From DATJWY01 sp035500775 (GTDB taxonomy: Bacteria; Pseudomonadota; Alphaproteobacteria; Acetobacterales; Acetobacteraceae), in NCBI GenBank assembly GCA_035500775.1, contig DATJWY010000051.1:1-19732 (forward strand): 19,732 nt of DNA, written 5' to 3'. The notes below the pieces were generated by a model that was not told where the DNA came from, ran no database searches, and saw only the letters and a list, made by a program, of their open reading frames with translations. A program made the translations under genes and the position numbers. Shown here piece by piece: positions 7,849 through 14,495 of this stretch. How positions within the stretch are numbered: the first letter of the stretch is position 1; each line of letters begins with the position of its first letter.

Positions 7849-8007
7849 TCACCTTACGCTAACGGCGAGACCGAACAGGGCGGTCGGATCGATCGCCGGG
7901 CGGTGCGCCGGGGAGAAGAAGAACAGGTAGAGCAGGGCCAGCATCGCGAGCTTGGCGACCAGCGCCAGGACGATGTGATACCGTAATGAACGGGTGGGCG
8001 GGCTCAT
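7849..8007 (-). CDS. cydP: Putative cytochrome oxidase small subunit CydP
   Basis: A 52-aa protein, MSPPTRSLRYHIVLALVAKL, continuing AMLALLYLFFFSPAHRP. It has a basic N-terminus, one transmembrane helix (about residues 12-32) with the KLAMLALLYLFFFS pattern, and a short tail. This matches the small proteins encoded directly before cydA in many proteobacteria that are annotated CydP. Its stop (7849-7851) lies six bases before the cydA ATG at 7843, so the two are translationally linked. A longer overlapping frame on the same strand (8004-8246) has no membrane character and is rejected. No strong ribosome site precedes the ATG. Confidence 0.8.
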   Translation of the reverse strand: MSPPTRSLRYHIVLALVAKLAMLALLYLFFFSPAHRPAIDPTALFGLAVSVR

Positions 8008-8149
8008 TCGGACCGGCCTTGTCGTCCGGGATCGTGGCGCGGGGGGAGGCCCCGTCCATCTACCCGCTCAGGGGTGCGCTTCACGATCAAAGCTCCTTGA
8101 GCATGATACGGCAGCGATACCGTCCCCTTTGGCGGAGCGGCATCACTTG

Positions 8150-8174
8150 CATATATCATAAACCCTATAATATG
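8150..8174. promoter_or_regulatory. AT-rich dyad in the divergent cyd/peroxiredoxin promoter region
   Basis: The 273-bp gap 8008-8280 must hold promoters for both the minus-strand cyd operon and the plus-strand peroxiredoxin. Its only strongly AT-rich patch is 8147-8176. It contains outer arms CATAT (8150-8154) and ATATG (8170-8174), a TATAAT-like hexamer at 8166-8171 reading plus, and TTGGCA reading minus just beyond. The ArsR regulator encoded downstream is the obvious candidate ligand, but that is inference. No exact FNR box was found. The rest of the gap shows nothing further. Confidence 0.35.
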
Positions 8175-8280
8175 AACTTTGCCAACACCCGTAATCATGG
8201 CGAGAAACCGCGAGGGGGGAGCCGCTTGAGTCGGTCTGGGATGCAAAATTGTAAAATTGACGGCCTTGCTGGTTAGGGAA

Positions 8281-8961
8281 ATGGCAGATTCTGTGTCTGC
8301 GGAAGTGGCATCATCCCCTGTCTCCGGACTCTCTCCCGATCTGCCCCGGCTGAACCGACCGGCGCCGCCCTTTCGCGCCAGGACGACCCAGGGCGTGCAC
8401 AGCCTCGCCGATTACGCCGGGCGTTGGCTCGTTCTGTTCTCCCACCCAGCGGATTTCACTCCGGTCTGTACCAGCGAGTTCATCACCTTCGCGCGTCTGG
8501 CGCCGCGCTTCGCCGCCATTGGCTGCGACCTGCTTGGGCTTTCCGTCGACAGCTTGTATGCGCATCTCGCCTGGGTGCGCGCCATCCGCGAGGAGTTCGG
8601 CGTGGAGATCCCGTTCCCCATCATCGAGGACGTATCGATGGCGATTTCCCGTGCTTACGGCATGCTGCCCGAAGACGCGACCGATACATCCGATGTGCGC
8701 GCCACGTTCGTCATTGATCCCGCCGGGCTGGTGCGGGCGCTGTTGTATTATCCGATGGATATCGGACGCGATGTCGGCGAGGTCCTCCGGTTGGTGCAGG
8801 CGCTGCAGGTTGCCGATCGAGAGGCCGCCGCCACACCGGAAGGTTGGCGGCCTGGCGACCCGCTGATCGAGCCGCCGCCGCACAGCATGGAAGAAGTCGA
8901 TGCCGCCATGGCCCGGGGTGGTGCCTGGTACTATCAACTGCGCCCGGTGAAGGCGTCGTGA
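8281..8961 (+). CDS. Peroxiredoxin, 1-Cys Prx6 type
   Basis: A 226-aa thiol peroxidase that reduces hydrogen and organic peroxides. The peroxidatic cysteine is C63 in HPADFTPVCTSEF. The catalytic arginine lies in DVRATFVIDP, followed by ALLYYPMDIGRDVGEVLRL and the Prx6-type tail EGWRPGDPLIEPPP. The only other cysteine is C82 (AIGCD), with none near the C-terminus, so it should work as a 1-Cys enzyme needing an external thiol. The ATG at 8281 is chosen; AGGGAA is almost adjacent, closer than ideal, and TTG at 8257 is an alternative start. The stop overlaps the start codon of the ArsR gene, which implies coupled expression. It is divergent from the cyd operon. Confidence 0.92.
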   Translation: MADSVSAEVASSPVSGLSPDLPRLNRPAPPFRARTTQGVHSLADYAGRWLVLFSHPADFTPVCTSEFITFARLAPRFAAIGCDLLGLSVDSLYAHLAWVRAIREEFGVEIPFPIIEDVSMAISRAYGMLPEDATDTSDVRATFVIDPAGLVRALLYYPMDIGRDVGEVLRLVQALQVADREAAATPEGWRPGDPLIEPPPHSMEEVDAAMARGGAWYYQLRPVKAS

Positions 8962-9437
8962 CTGAGGTTGCAGCGTTGCGTGCCCGAGTGGAACAGGCCA
9001 GCCGGTTGATCAAGGTGCTCGCCCATCCCGCCCGACTCATGCTCGCGGCGCATCTGGTGCAAGGCGAGTGCACGGTCGGCACGCTTGAGGAGGTGACCGG
9101 CATCCGTCAGCCGAACCTGTCCCAGCATCTTGCCGCCTTGCGCGAAGGCGGGCTCGTCATCCCCCGGCGAGAGGCGAAATCGGTCTTTTACCGTCTGGCG
9201 GATAGCGAAGCGGAGCGGCTGATTGCCTTCCTGATCGGGCCTGATGCGCCGGGGGCGCCGACTTGTCCGGGGGAGGAGACGTGTCCGGGTATCGAGGCCT
9301 GCCCCGTCGCGCCGGACGTCACGCGCCGGCCGGCGGTACAATGCGGCATGTTCGCCGTCGCCGGGCGTTCCGCGCTGCCGGCCGAAACGGGCGGCGAGAT
9401 CGGCGGCGTGCAGGGCAACCGGGTCCGGCGCGGCTGA
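8958..9437 (+). CDS. ArsR family regulator with cysteine-rich C-terminus
   Basis: A 159-aa winged-helix repressor. The core runs LIKVLAHPARLMLAAHLVQGECTVGTLEEV, then recognition helix GIRQPNLSQHLAALREGGLV and wing PRREAKSVFYRLAD, closest in style to the BigR/SqrR thiol-sensing group. The GTG start overlaps the peroxiredoxin TGA (GTGA), which fixes it. The C-terminal extension is unusual: C-P-G-E-E-T-C-P-G-I-E-A-C-P, then another cysteine in QCGMF, giving five cysteines with the one in GECTVG. These could sense peroxide, persulfide or metal. The likely target is its own operon and perhaps the divergent cyd operon; that is inference. The last 40 residues look poorly conserved. Confidence 0.88.
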   Translation: MTEVAALRARVEQASRLIKVLAHPARLMLAAHLVQGECTVGTLEEVTGIRQPNLSQHLAALREGGLVIPRREAKSVFYRLADSEAERLIAFLIGPDAPGAPTCPGEETCPGIEACPVAPDVTRRPAVQCGMFAVAGRSALPAETGGEIGGVQGNRVRRG

Positions 9438-9449
9438 CCCGGCGCGGCG

Positions 9450-9527
9450 GGGGCACCGTCAAGTTGCGCGGCCTCCGGCTTGGCGAAGCCGGGCGTTATC
9501 TCACGGACAACAAGTTGACGGTGCCCC
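9450..9527. repeat. Nested inverted repeat, MITE- or IS-remnant-like
   Basis: Arms GGGGCACCGTCAAGTTG (9450-9466) and CAAGTTGACGGTGCCCC (9511-9527) pair with a single mismatch. The 44-base interior contains a second hairpin, CCGGCTT-GGCG-AAGCCGG (9475-9492). It lies in the convergent gap between the ArsR and lipoprotein genes. No coding capacity and no obvious target duplication. The ends resemble short insertion-sequence termini, so a miniature or collapsed element is plausible; it may also serve as a terminator. Confidence 0.6.
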
Positions 9528-9595
9528 ATGCTCCCTGGCGTTGAGGTGGGGCCCGCGCCAAGGAGACGTAGGCGCCGGGCGGACGCCAGTGCCAC

Positions 9596-10210
9596 TTATA
9601 ACTGAGCGCGGGCGAGCCCTTGGGAGATCGCCGCCGCCGCGTCGGCGAGGCAGCGGTTGAGTGCGACAACCTCTGCCGCCGCGTCGGGCTTGGTGTCGCT
9701 TGCGGCGACCGGCTGACGAAAGGCCAGCGTACCCCTGGCGCGCTCGGCCGCACCGGCATCGCTTGCTGCCCAGCGCCCGACCAGGACGGCGCTGCCATCC
9801 GCCGCGATCTCGAAGCGCTGCAGGTCGATCGTCAGGAGCAGGCGTGGCCCATGGCCCGTCTCATCCGCCAGCACACGGGCGTCGCGTCCGGTCAGGATCG
9901 AGAGATCGATCGCGAGTACCCGCGTCAGCGCCACTGAGGGCCGTTCCGCCCAATGGTGGTTGTCATCGAGGTGGATCTCGTTCTGACCGCTTCGCCACAC
10001 GATCTCCTCGCGGTCGAGATATTCGGGCAGGCGCACCCGCGCGATATCGATGGCCGCGGGTGTTGATGCCCACGCTGCCGGTGCCGTGGCGGGTGGCGCA
10101 ATAGGGGTCAGGGCATAGAGCTTGGCGGGCGGTGTCGCGCTGCAACCGGCGAGCGCGACCAGCGCCGCGGTGGTGAGGCAAGTGCCGCAGAGATGCGTAC
10201 GATCGATCAT
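9596..10210 (-). CDS. ABC-type transport auxiliary lipoprotein (PqiC/DUF330-like)
   Basis: A 204-aa lipoprotein with a short positively charged start, a hydrophobic helix and lipobox L-A-G-C (C23), so it should be lipidated after signal peptidase II cleavage. After a proline/alanine-rich linker it has the family pattern IDIARVRLPEYLDREEIVWR, later LTIDLQRFEI and a C-terminal helix LADAAAAISQGLARAQ. PqiC-like proteins sit at the inner leaflet of the outer membrane and work with MCE-domain tunnels that carry lipids across the periplasm. Its ATG overlaps the stop of the MCE gene (ATGA), so it is the last gene of the Mla-type operon. Family-level call; the docking partner is the adjacent MlaD-like protein by inference. 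Confidence 0.85.
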   Translation of the reverse strand: MIDRTHLCGTCLTTAALVALAGCSATPPAKLYALTPIAPPATAPAAWASTPAAIDIARVRLPEYLDREEIVWRSGQNEIHLDDNHHWAERPSVALTRVLAIDLSILTGRDARVLADETGHGPRLLLTIDLQRFEIAADGSAVLVGRWAASDAGAAERARGTLAFRQPVAASDTKPDAAAEVVALNRCLADAAAAISQGLARAQL

Positions 10211-11193
10211 CGTTTCCCCAGGAAAAGCGCGTTCGGGTTGCGCTCAAGCTCTTCTGCCAGGCCCTTGAGCGATTGGGCGGTGATCGCGAGATCGCGCAGC
10301 ATCTGGTCGATATTCGCGCGCGACGACGTGTTCGGCTGGACCATGGAGTTGATCGAGCCGAGCGTGACCTGGCCCTGGCGGATCGTCTGGTCGAGCGCGG
10401 CCAGCGTTTTGCGCAGATCCTGACTGCTCGCGTCGAGTTGGGTTCCCGCCGCATTGGAGAGCGCTTGGATCGCATCGATCGCTCGCTGTGCGTTCGCCAA
10501 GGTCCTGGTCAGCGTCTGCACCGCAGGCCGGATATCGCTCTGCACGGTTGCCCGGACCGCTTCACCGGTCCCGGCGACCGAGGACAGGGTCGAGCGGATC
10601 TCAGGCGATGTGACGAGCGCATCTATATCCGTGATTGTTTTCAGGAGCTTGTCGGCAAGCTGATCGATGGGGATCTTTTCCAGCCGCTGCTTGAGGGCCT
10701 CGATCACCGACGGCGCGGTCGGCAGTTCCGTGACCGATTTATCGAGCCCGACCAGGACGGGCGGCACCTCAGGCAGGAACTCGAACTCGATGCCGACCTG
10801 GCCGGTCACGAGGCTCTGCGTCTGTAGCCGGGCGCGCAGGCCGAGCCGGATTGCCTCGGCGATGTTCCGCTGCACGACCCCGCCCTTCTCGCTTGGCGGC
10901 AGACCGATGACCGTGATGCTCCCCGAGTCGACCGAGATATAGACAGGGATGTAGACGCGCATTGACTTCCGGTCGACGTCTAGCCTGACTGTATCGACCG
11001 TTCCGATCGGCACGCCGCGTAGGGTGACCGGTGCGCCGATGCTGAGGCCGGAGACGCTGCCTTCAAAAAAGACGACGTAATGCTCGCGCGGCTTGAACAT
11101 GCCGCCGCCGAAGATGACCGCGATCGTTGCGGCCAGGGCGATCGCGCCGAGGATGAACCCGCCCACCACCGTCGGGTTCGCTTTGACGCTCAT
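10207..11193 (-). CDS. MlaD family MCE-domain protein
   Basis: A 328-aa protein with one N-terminal transmembrane anchor (about residues 9-30, VVGGFILGAIALAATIAVIF). An MCE domain follows (about 38-135), with GSVSGLSIGAPVTLRGVPIG and later GLRARLQTQSLVTGQVGIEF, then a long helical C-terminal part. MCE proteins form hexameric periplasmic rings that pass phospholipid to or from the permease-ATPase complex. The C-terminal helices (ADKLLKTITDIDALV...) may extend the tunnel, as in longer MCE proteins. AGGG eight bases before the ATG supports the start. It lies 85 bp after the ATPase gene, the only sizeable gap in the operon, and overlaps the lipoprotein gene by four bases. Confidence 0.92.
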   Translation of the reverse strand: MSVKANPTVVGGFILGAIALAATIAVIFGGGMFKPREHYVVFFEGSVSGLSIGAPVTLRGVPIGTVDTVRLDVDRKSMRVYIPVYISVDSGSITVIGLPPSEKGGVVQRNIAEAIRLGLRARLQTQSLVTGQVGIEFEFLPEVPPVLVGLDKSVTELPTAPSVIEALKQRLEKIPIDQLADKLLKTITDIDALVTSPEIRSTLSSVAGTGEAVRATVQSDIRPAVQTLTRTLANAQRAIDAIQALSNAAGTQLDASSQDLRKTLAALDQTIRQGQVTLGSINSMVQPNTSSRANIDQMLRDLAITAQSLKGLAEELERNPNALFLGKR

Positions 11194-11278
11194 TGGGGAT
11201 CCCTCGCTGCCGGATATTGCTTCCGGCGGATCAGGCTTTCTTGTTTCGTGGTGGGGCGGGTTTCATGGTGCGACCACA

Positions 11279-12073
11279 TCATGATGTGGAGAGCTCCGGC
11301 GCGACGGCGCCCCGCATCAGGAACGCGCGCAGCTTCGGGATGTCGGAATGGTCGCGCAGCTCACGTGGGTTTCCATGGGCGATCGCCGTGCGCGTGTCGG
11401 CATCAAGGAACACCGAATCATCGCCGATGGCGAAGATCGAGGCGAGTTCGTGGGTCACGATGATCACTGTGGCGCCCAGGCTGTCGCGCAGCTCGAGGAT
11501 CAGGTCGTCGAGCCGGCGCGAGGCGAGCGGGTCGAGCCCGGCGGAAGGCTCGTCGAAGAACAGGATGTCCGGGTCGAGCGCGATCGCGCGGGCGAGGCCA
11601 GCTCGCTTGCGCATGCCGCCGCTAATTTCCGAGGGGTAGAATTCTTCGAAGCCGCGCAGCCCGACCAGCGCCAGCTTGAGCGCGACCACGGCGGCGATTT
11701 CCTTGGCGGGCAGGTCGGTATATTGCTTCAGCGGCAGGGCGATGTTTTCCGCGAGCGTCATGGAGCTCCAGAGTGCCCCTTGCTGGAACAGCACGCCGAA
11801 GCGGCGCGAGATCCGCTCGCGGCCTTCCGGCGGTTGCGCCCAGAACGGGATGTTGTCGTAGAACACGTCGCCCCGTGCCGGGCGTACAAGACCGATCATG
11901 TGGCGCAGGAGCGTGCTCTTGCCGCAGCCGCTGCCGCCCATGATGATGAAGATGTCGCCGGCCTTGATTGCGAAATCGAGATTGCGCTGAACGACATAGT
12001 CGCCGAACGCCATGTCCAGGTCGCGCACCTGGATGCGGTCGGGATACGCCGTGGGAGCGGGGGGCACGCTCAT
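11279..12073 (-). CDS. Mla-type ABC transporter ATP-binding protein
   Basis: A 264-aa ABC ATPase of the MlaF group. Walker A is GGSGCGKST (46-54), the Q-loop is LFQQGALWSS (Q97/Q98), and the signature is SGGMRKRAGLARA from 151. Walker B with the catalytic glutamate is ILFFDEPSAGLDP (E175), and the switch histidine H208 is in VTHEL. LFQQGALWSSMTLAEN and SGGMRKR are typical of lipid-transport ATPases rather than generic importers. It powers lipid movement by the adjacent permease at the inner membrane. The start overlaps the permease stop by four bases (ATGA) and has GGAGG ten bases upstream. Confidence 0.94.
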   Translation of the reverse strand: MSVPPAPTAYPDRIQVRDLDMAFGDYVVQRNLDFAIKAGDIFIIMGGSGCGKSTLLRHMIGLVRPARGDVFYDNIPFWAQPPEGRERISRRFGVLFQQGALWSSMTLAENIALPLKQYTDLPAKEIAAVVALKLALVGLRGFEEFYPSEISGGMRKRAGLARAIALDPDILFFDEPSAGLDPLASRRLDDLILELRDSLGATVIIVTHELASIFAIGDDSVFLDADTRTAIAHGNPRELRDHSDIPKLRAFLMRGAVAPELSTS

Positions 12074-13218
12074 AGGTGGAGGACCTCCAGCATGATCGCG
12101 AAGATGCCGTCGGCGATGATGATGAAGAGGATGCCCTGGACTACGGCCGCGGTCGTGGCGTTGCCGACCGCGGCGGCGCTCCGCCCGCTATGCATACCTT
12201 GGCGGCAGCCGGCAAGCGCCACGATGCTGCCGAAAACCATGCTCTTGCCAAGGCCGATGCCGAACTGGGTGAGGGTCACTGTATTCTGCGTCTGGTTCAG
12301 GTAGCTCGTGGCATTGAGGCCGAGCATGGTCGAGCCGACCACGTAACCGCCCAGCATGCCAACCACGTCGGCGTAAAGGCAGAGTAGCGGCGTCATCAGG
12401 ACCAGTGCCAGCACGCGCGGCAGCACCAGGTATTCTACGGGAGAGATGCCGAGCACCGAGAGCGCGTCGATTTCCTCATTGCCCTGCATGGCGCCGATCC
12501 GGGCGGCGAAGGCGGCACCGGTGCGTCCGGCCAACACGATCGCGGTCATGACAGCGCCCATCTCGCGGGTCATGGCGATACCGACCAGGTCGGCAACGTA
12601 GATCTGGGCACCGAATTGCCGCAGCTGGACCGCGCCGACGAAGGCGAGGATGAGTCCGATCAGCAGCGAGATGATCGAAACGATGGGCAGCGCTGCGACC
12701 CCGCATTCCTGGACCGACAGCAGGAAGTCCCCGACAGGAAAACGCGCCCTTCCGGTCAGCAGGCGGCCGAGCGCGATCAAGGTTTCACCGATGAAGCCCA
12801 CGGTTTCGCGTGCCGATTGAGCCCATGCGATGCCGGCCGCGCCGATCGCCGCCACGACGCCCTGCCGCTTGCCGGAGCGCCCGGTGCCAGCACGCTCCGG
12901 GACGAGTGTCGCGAGCGCCACAAGGCGGCGGGCGCCTTCGGGCAGCGTCCCGGTATCGACCTCGATCGAGCGGGCCCGGCAGAATTCCACGGCTGGCACG
13001 AGAAAGGCAGGCAGCGAGCTGTCCCAGGCACCGATCCCTTCGCCGCGCAGCACCAAACGGCGTGGCGGCGGGTCGGTGCGGAGGGACTGGATCAGCGGCT
13101 CAATCGGGGTCATGCCGCCCACGAGGAGCCAGTCCCCGGAAAGCCGTGCGGTCACGCTCGCGTCTCCGGCGGAGCGCTCGATCTGGCATCGGTCGAGGGG
13201 CGGTTGGTGCCTCGCCAT
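12070..13218 (-). CDS. MlaE family permease with N-terminal STAS domain
   Basis: A 382-aa inner-membrane permease. The first 110 or so residues form a STAS-like domain (SVTARLSGDWLLVGGM, RRLVLRGEGIGAWDSSLPAF). The MlaE core follows, with the conserved AGRTGAAFAARIGAMQGNEE and IDALSVLGISPVEYLVLPR, and hydrophobic segments to the C-terminus. In E. coli the STAS protein MlaB is separate; here it is fused to the permease, as in many alphaproteobacteria. The frame stays open to a TTG at 13329, but ATG 13218 has AGGA six bases upstream and fits the domain start. It heads the operon STAS-permease, ATPase, MCE, lipoprotein. No MlaC or MlaA homologue is in the window. Confidence 0.92.
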   Translation of the reverse strand: MARHQPPLDRCQIERSAGDASVTARLSGDWLLVGGMTPIEPLIQSLRTDPPPRRLVLRGEGIGAWDSSLPAFLVPAVEFCRARSIEVDTGTLPEGARRLVALATLVPERAGTGRSGKRQGVVAAIGAAGIAWAQSARETVGFIGETLIALGRLLTGRARFPVGDFLLSVQECGVAALPIVSIISLLIGLILAFVGAVQLRQFGAQIYVADLVGIAMTREMGAVMTAIVLAGRTGAAFAARIGAMQGNEEIDALSVLGISPVEYLVLPRVLALVLMTPLLCLYADVVGMLGGYVVGSTMLGLNATSYLNQTQNTVTLTQFGIGLGKSMVFGSIVALAGCRQGMHSGRSAAAVGNATTAAVVQGILFIIIADGIFAIMLEVLHL

Positions 13219-13549
13219 GGAACGTCCTGAAACTGTGGGATGAGTAAGAGGCACCTGTTGCTCATGGTGTGTCTCGTCCACCCCTGCCAGGCATGCTTGG
13301 CTACAGCCGCGCGAACGCCTCGCGCTCAACCACCACGAACCAGATCGACCATTACGCGCCGAAACTCCGGCACATGGAATGGATCTGTTTCGGGTATAGC
13401 AGGGATACCTCTCGCGAAAGCAGCATCAGCGGACACCGAACCCGGGCAATCCCATCACCTTTTGCGGAGGAATGAGTGTCTTGCACCCCCAATGCGCGGG
13501 GCCGGATGGGCCGAGGAACATGGCGACAAGGCAACGGCCTGACTGAGGC
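13219..13549. other. Intergenic region upstream of the Mla-type operon
   Basis: 331 bp between the DUF3775 gene and the permease, both minus strand. It should contain the operon promoter, but no convincing -35/-10 pair is visible. A GGAGG at 13466-13470 precedes short plus-strand frames (24 and 38 codons) of no recognisable character. Small dyads such as GGTAT/ATACC near 13395 are not strong. No RNA gene is seen. Confidence 0.4.
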
Positions 13550-13984
13550 TCACCCTGCATCGCCTGGCAGCGTCGCTGCGCCAAGCGCATAGAGGCCTTT
13601 GCTCAGGTCATTGTGCAAATCAGGCTCGCCCAGCAAGCCCGAGACGATGTCGTCATCCGTCATCGCCGATGCCTCGGCGATTGCCGCCTCCCAGTCGGCA
13701 GGGGCCAGTTCGTCGCGGCCGATCTGCGTCACTACCCATAGTTTCTCACGTATGTCGCGCGTGCACGAGGTGATGGCCTCGCGCAGGGCAGCAAATTCCG
13801 GTTCAGCGGCCAGCAGGTCGTCCAACATGAGGTTGTGGGCGGGGGTATGCTTGCCGCGGGCCGGCGTTGGCTCGCCCAGATCGGCTTCCGGGACTTTCTC
13901 GAGCAGACGGTCGCGGACCTTGCGCGCCTCCGCTGCCAAAGCGGCAATGCGCCGCGCCTCAAGTATGTCCAGTTCATGTAACAT
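13550..13984 (-). CDS. DUF3775 domain-containing protein
   Basis: A 144-aa soluble, mostly helical protein with no signal peptide. The C-terminal half carries the pattern I associate with DUF3775: REKLWVVTQIGRDELAPADW, then EAAIAEASAMTDDDIVSGLL and GEPDLHNDLSKGLYALG. The N-terminal half is charged and helical (LEARRIAALAAEARKVRDRL). The function of the family is unknown. Its ATG overlaps the stop of the YidB-like gene (TGATG), so the two are probably made together. A position at the end of the hydrolase-nrdJ-MBL-BON-YidB row suggests a stress or low-oxygen role, by context only. Confidence 0.78.
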   Translation of the reverse strand: MLHELDILEARRIAALAAEARKVRDRLLEKVPEADLGEPTPARGKHTPAHNLMLDDLLAAEPEFAALREAITSCTRDIREKLWVVTQIGRDELAPADWEAAIAEASAMTDDDIVSGLLGEPDLHNDLSKGLYALGAATLPGDAG

Positions 13985-14379
13985 CAGTGTTCACCGGCTG
14001 TTTGGGAGCCGCCAATCTCGGCAGGCGCTTCCTTGCTGCTTTCGCGATGCATCCGGCGCACCGCGGCGGGTAGCAGACGTGCCAGACGCACAAGAAATTC
14101 GCCCGACGGAAGACCTGTCATGGTGGCCAGTTCTTCCACACGCGCCTCGCCAAGCACGTGGCGCAAGTCGCGGGTGCTGATCGGCAACGCCGGCCCGGGA
14201 CCCACCCAGGATGCCATGATATGGGACAGCCCAGCCTCGGAGAAGCGGTTCGCCAGTTCGGGTAATGAGCCACGTTCGCCCCCGAGCAGCTCGACGAGCA
14301 CTGCGCCGAGTGGGGTTAGCTCGTCATCATAATCATGATGCTCGCGTAGTCCCTCGATCACTCTATGGATCAGTTGCAT
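13984..14379 (-). CDS. YidB family (DUF937-like) protein
   Basis: A 131-aa protein. The conserved block LPELANRFSEAGLSHIMASW, then VGPGPALPISTRDLRHVLG, matches the YidB pattern of a Gly-rich helix followed by a W-[IV]-G-x-G-x-x-x-P-I-S motif. A following helix (VEELATMTGLPSGEFLVRLARLLP) completes the domain; the tail is polar. Function is unknown; YidB-like proteins are widespread and cytosolic. The frame is open upstream to a GTG at 14466, but the ATG at 14379 has GGAG eight bases upstream and starts exactly where the helical domain begins. The stop overlaps the DUF3775 start. Confidence 0.82.
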   Translation of the reverse strand: MQLIHRVIEGLREHHDYDDELTPLGAVLVELLGGERGSLPELANRFSEAGLSHIMASWVGPGPALPISTRDLRHVLGEARVEELATMTGLPSGEFLVRLARLLPAAVRRMHRESSKEAPAEIGGSQTAGEH

Positions 14380-14471
14380 TGCCTGGTCTCCAGCCCCGTC
14401 GGGGCGAGGCTTGTCCTGTGAGTCTGTCCGCGTTGGCCGAAGATTGACCTGGGCTGAGCCACGCACTCACG

Positions 14472-14487
14472 CCGATCGCCTGATCGG
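14472..14487 (-). terminator. Small hairpin after the BON gene
   Basis: CCGATC-GCCT-GATCGG, a perfect 6-bp stem, begins nine bases downstream of the BON-protein stop when read on the minus strand. No T-run follows, so it is at best a weak terminator or processing site between the BON and YidB genes. Confidence 0.3.
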
Positions 14488-14495
14488 TTGGAATC

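Noticed and set aside
8147..8160. FNR box near TTGCATATATCATA
   Set aside because: Does not fit TTGAT-N4-ATCAA in either half well enough.
8147..8171. Sigma70-like TTGCAT/TATAAT pair
   Set aside because: The spacer is only 13 bases, too short for a standard promoter; kept only as part of an AT-rich regulatory patch.
8004..8246. 80-codon minus-strand frame upstream of cydA
   Set aside because: Overlaps cydP in another frame, no domain or ribosome site; CydP has membrane-subunit character and links to cydA.
11209..11227. Hairpin GCCGGA/TCCGGC in the ATPase-MCE gap
   Set aside because: Only six pairs with a 7-base loop and no T-run; such stems are common at this base composition, and the genes are expected to be co-transcribed.
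11348..12304. 318-codon plus-strand frame
   Set aside because: Antisense to the ATPase and permease with intact ABC motifs; low-complexity translation.
13240..13592. Plus-strand small frames (100 and 38 codons) between the permease and DUF3775 genes
   Set aside because: Arg/Ser/Thr-rich translations without recognisable features. GGAGG at 13466-13470 is suggestive, but the 38-codon frame runs into the DUF3775 gene on the other strand.
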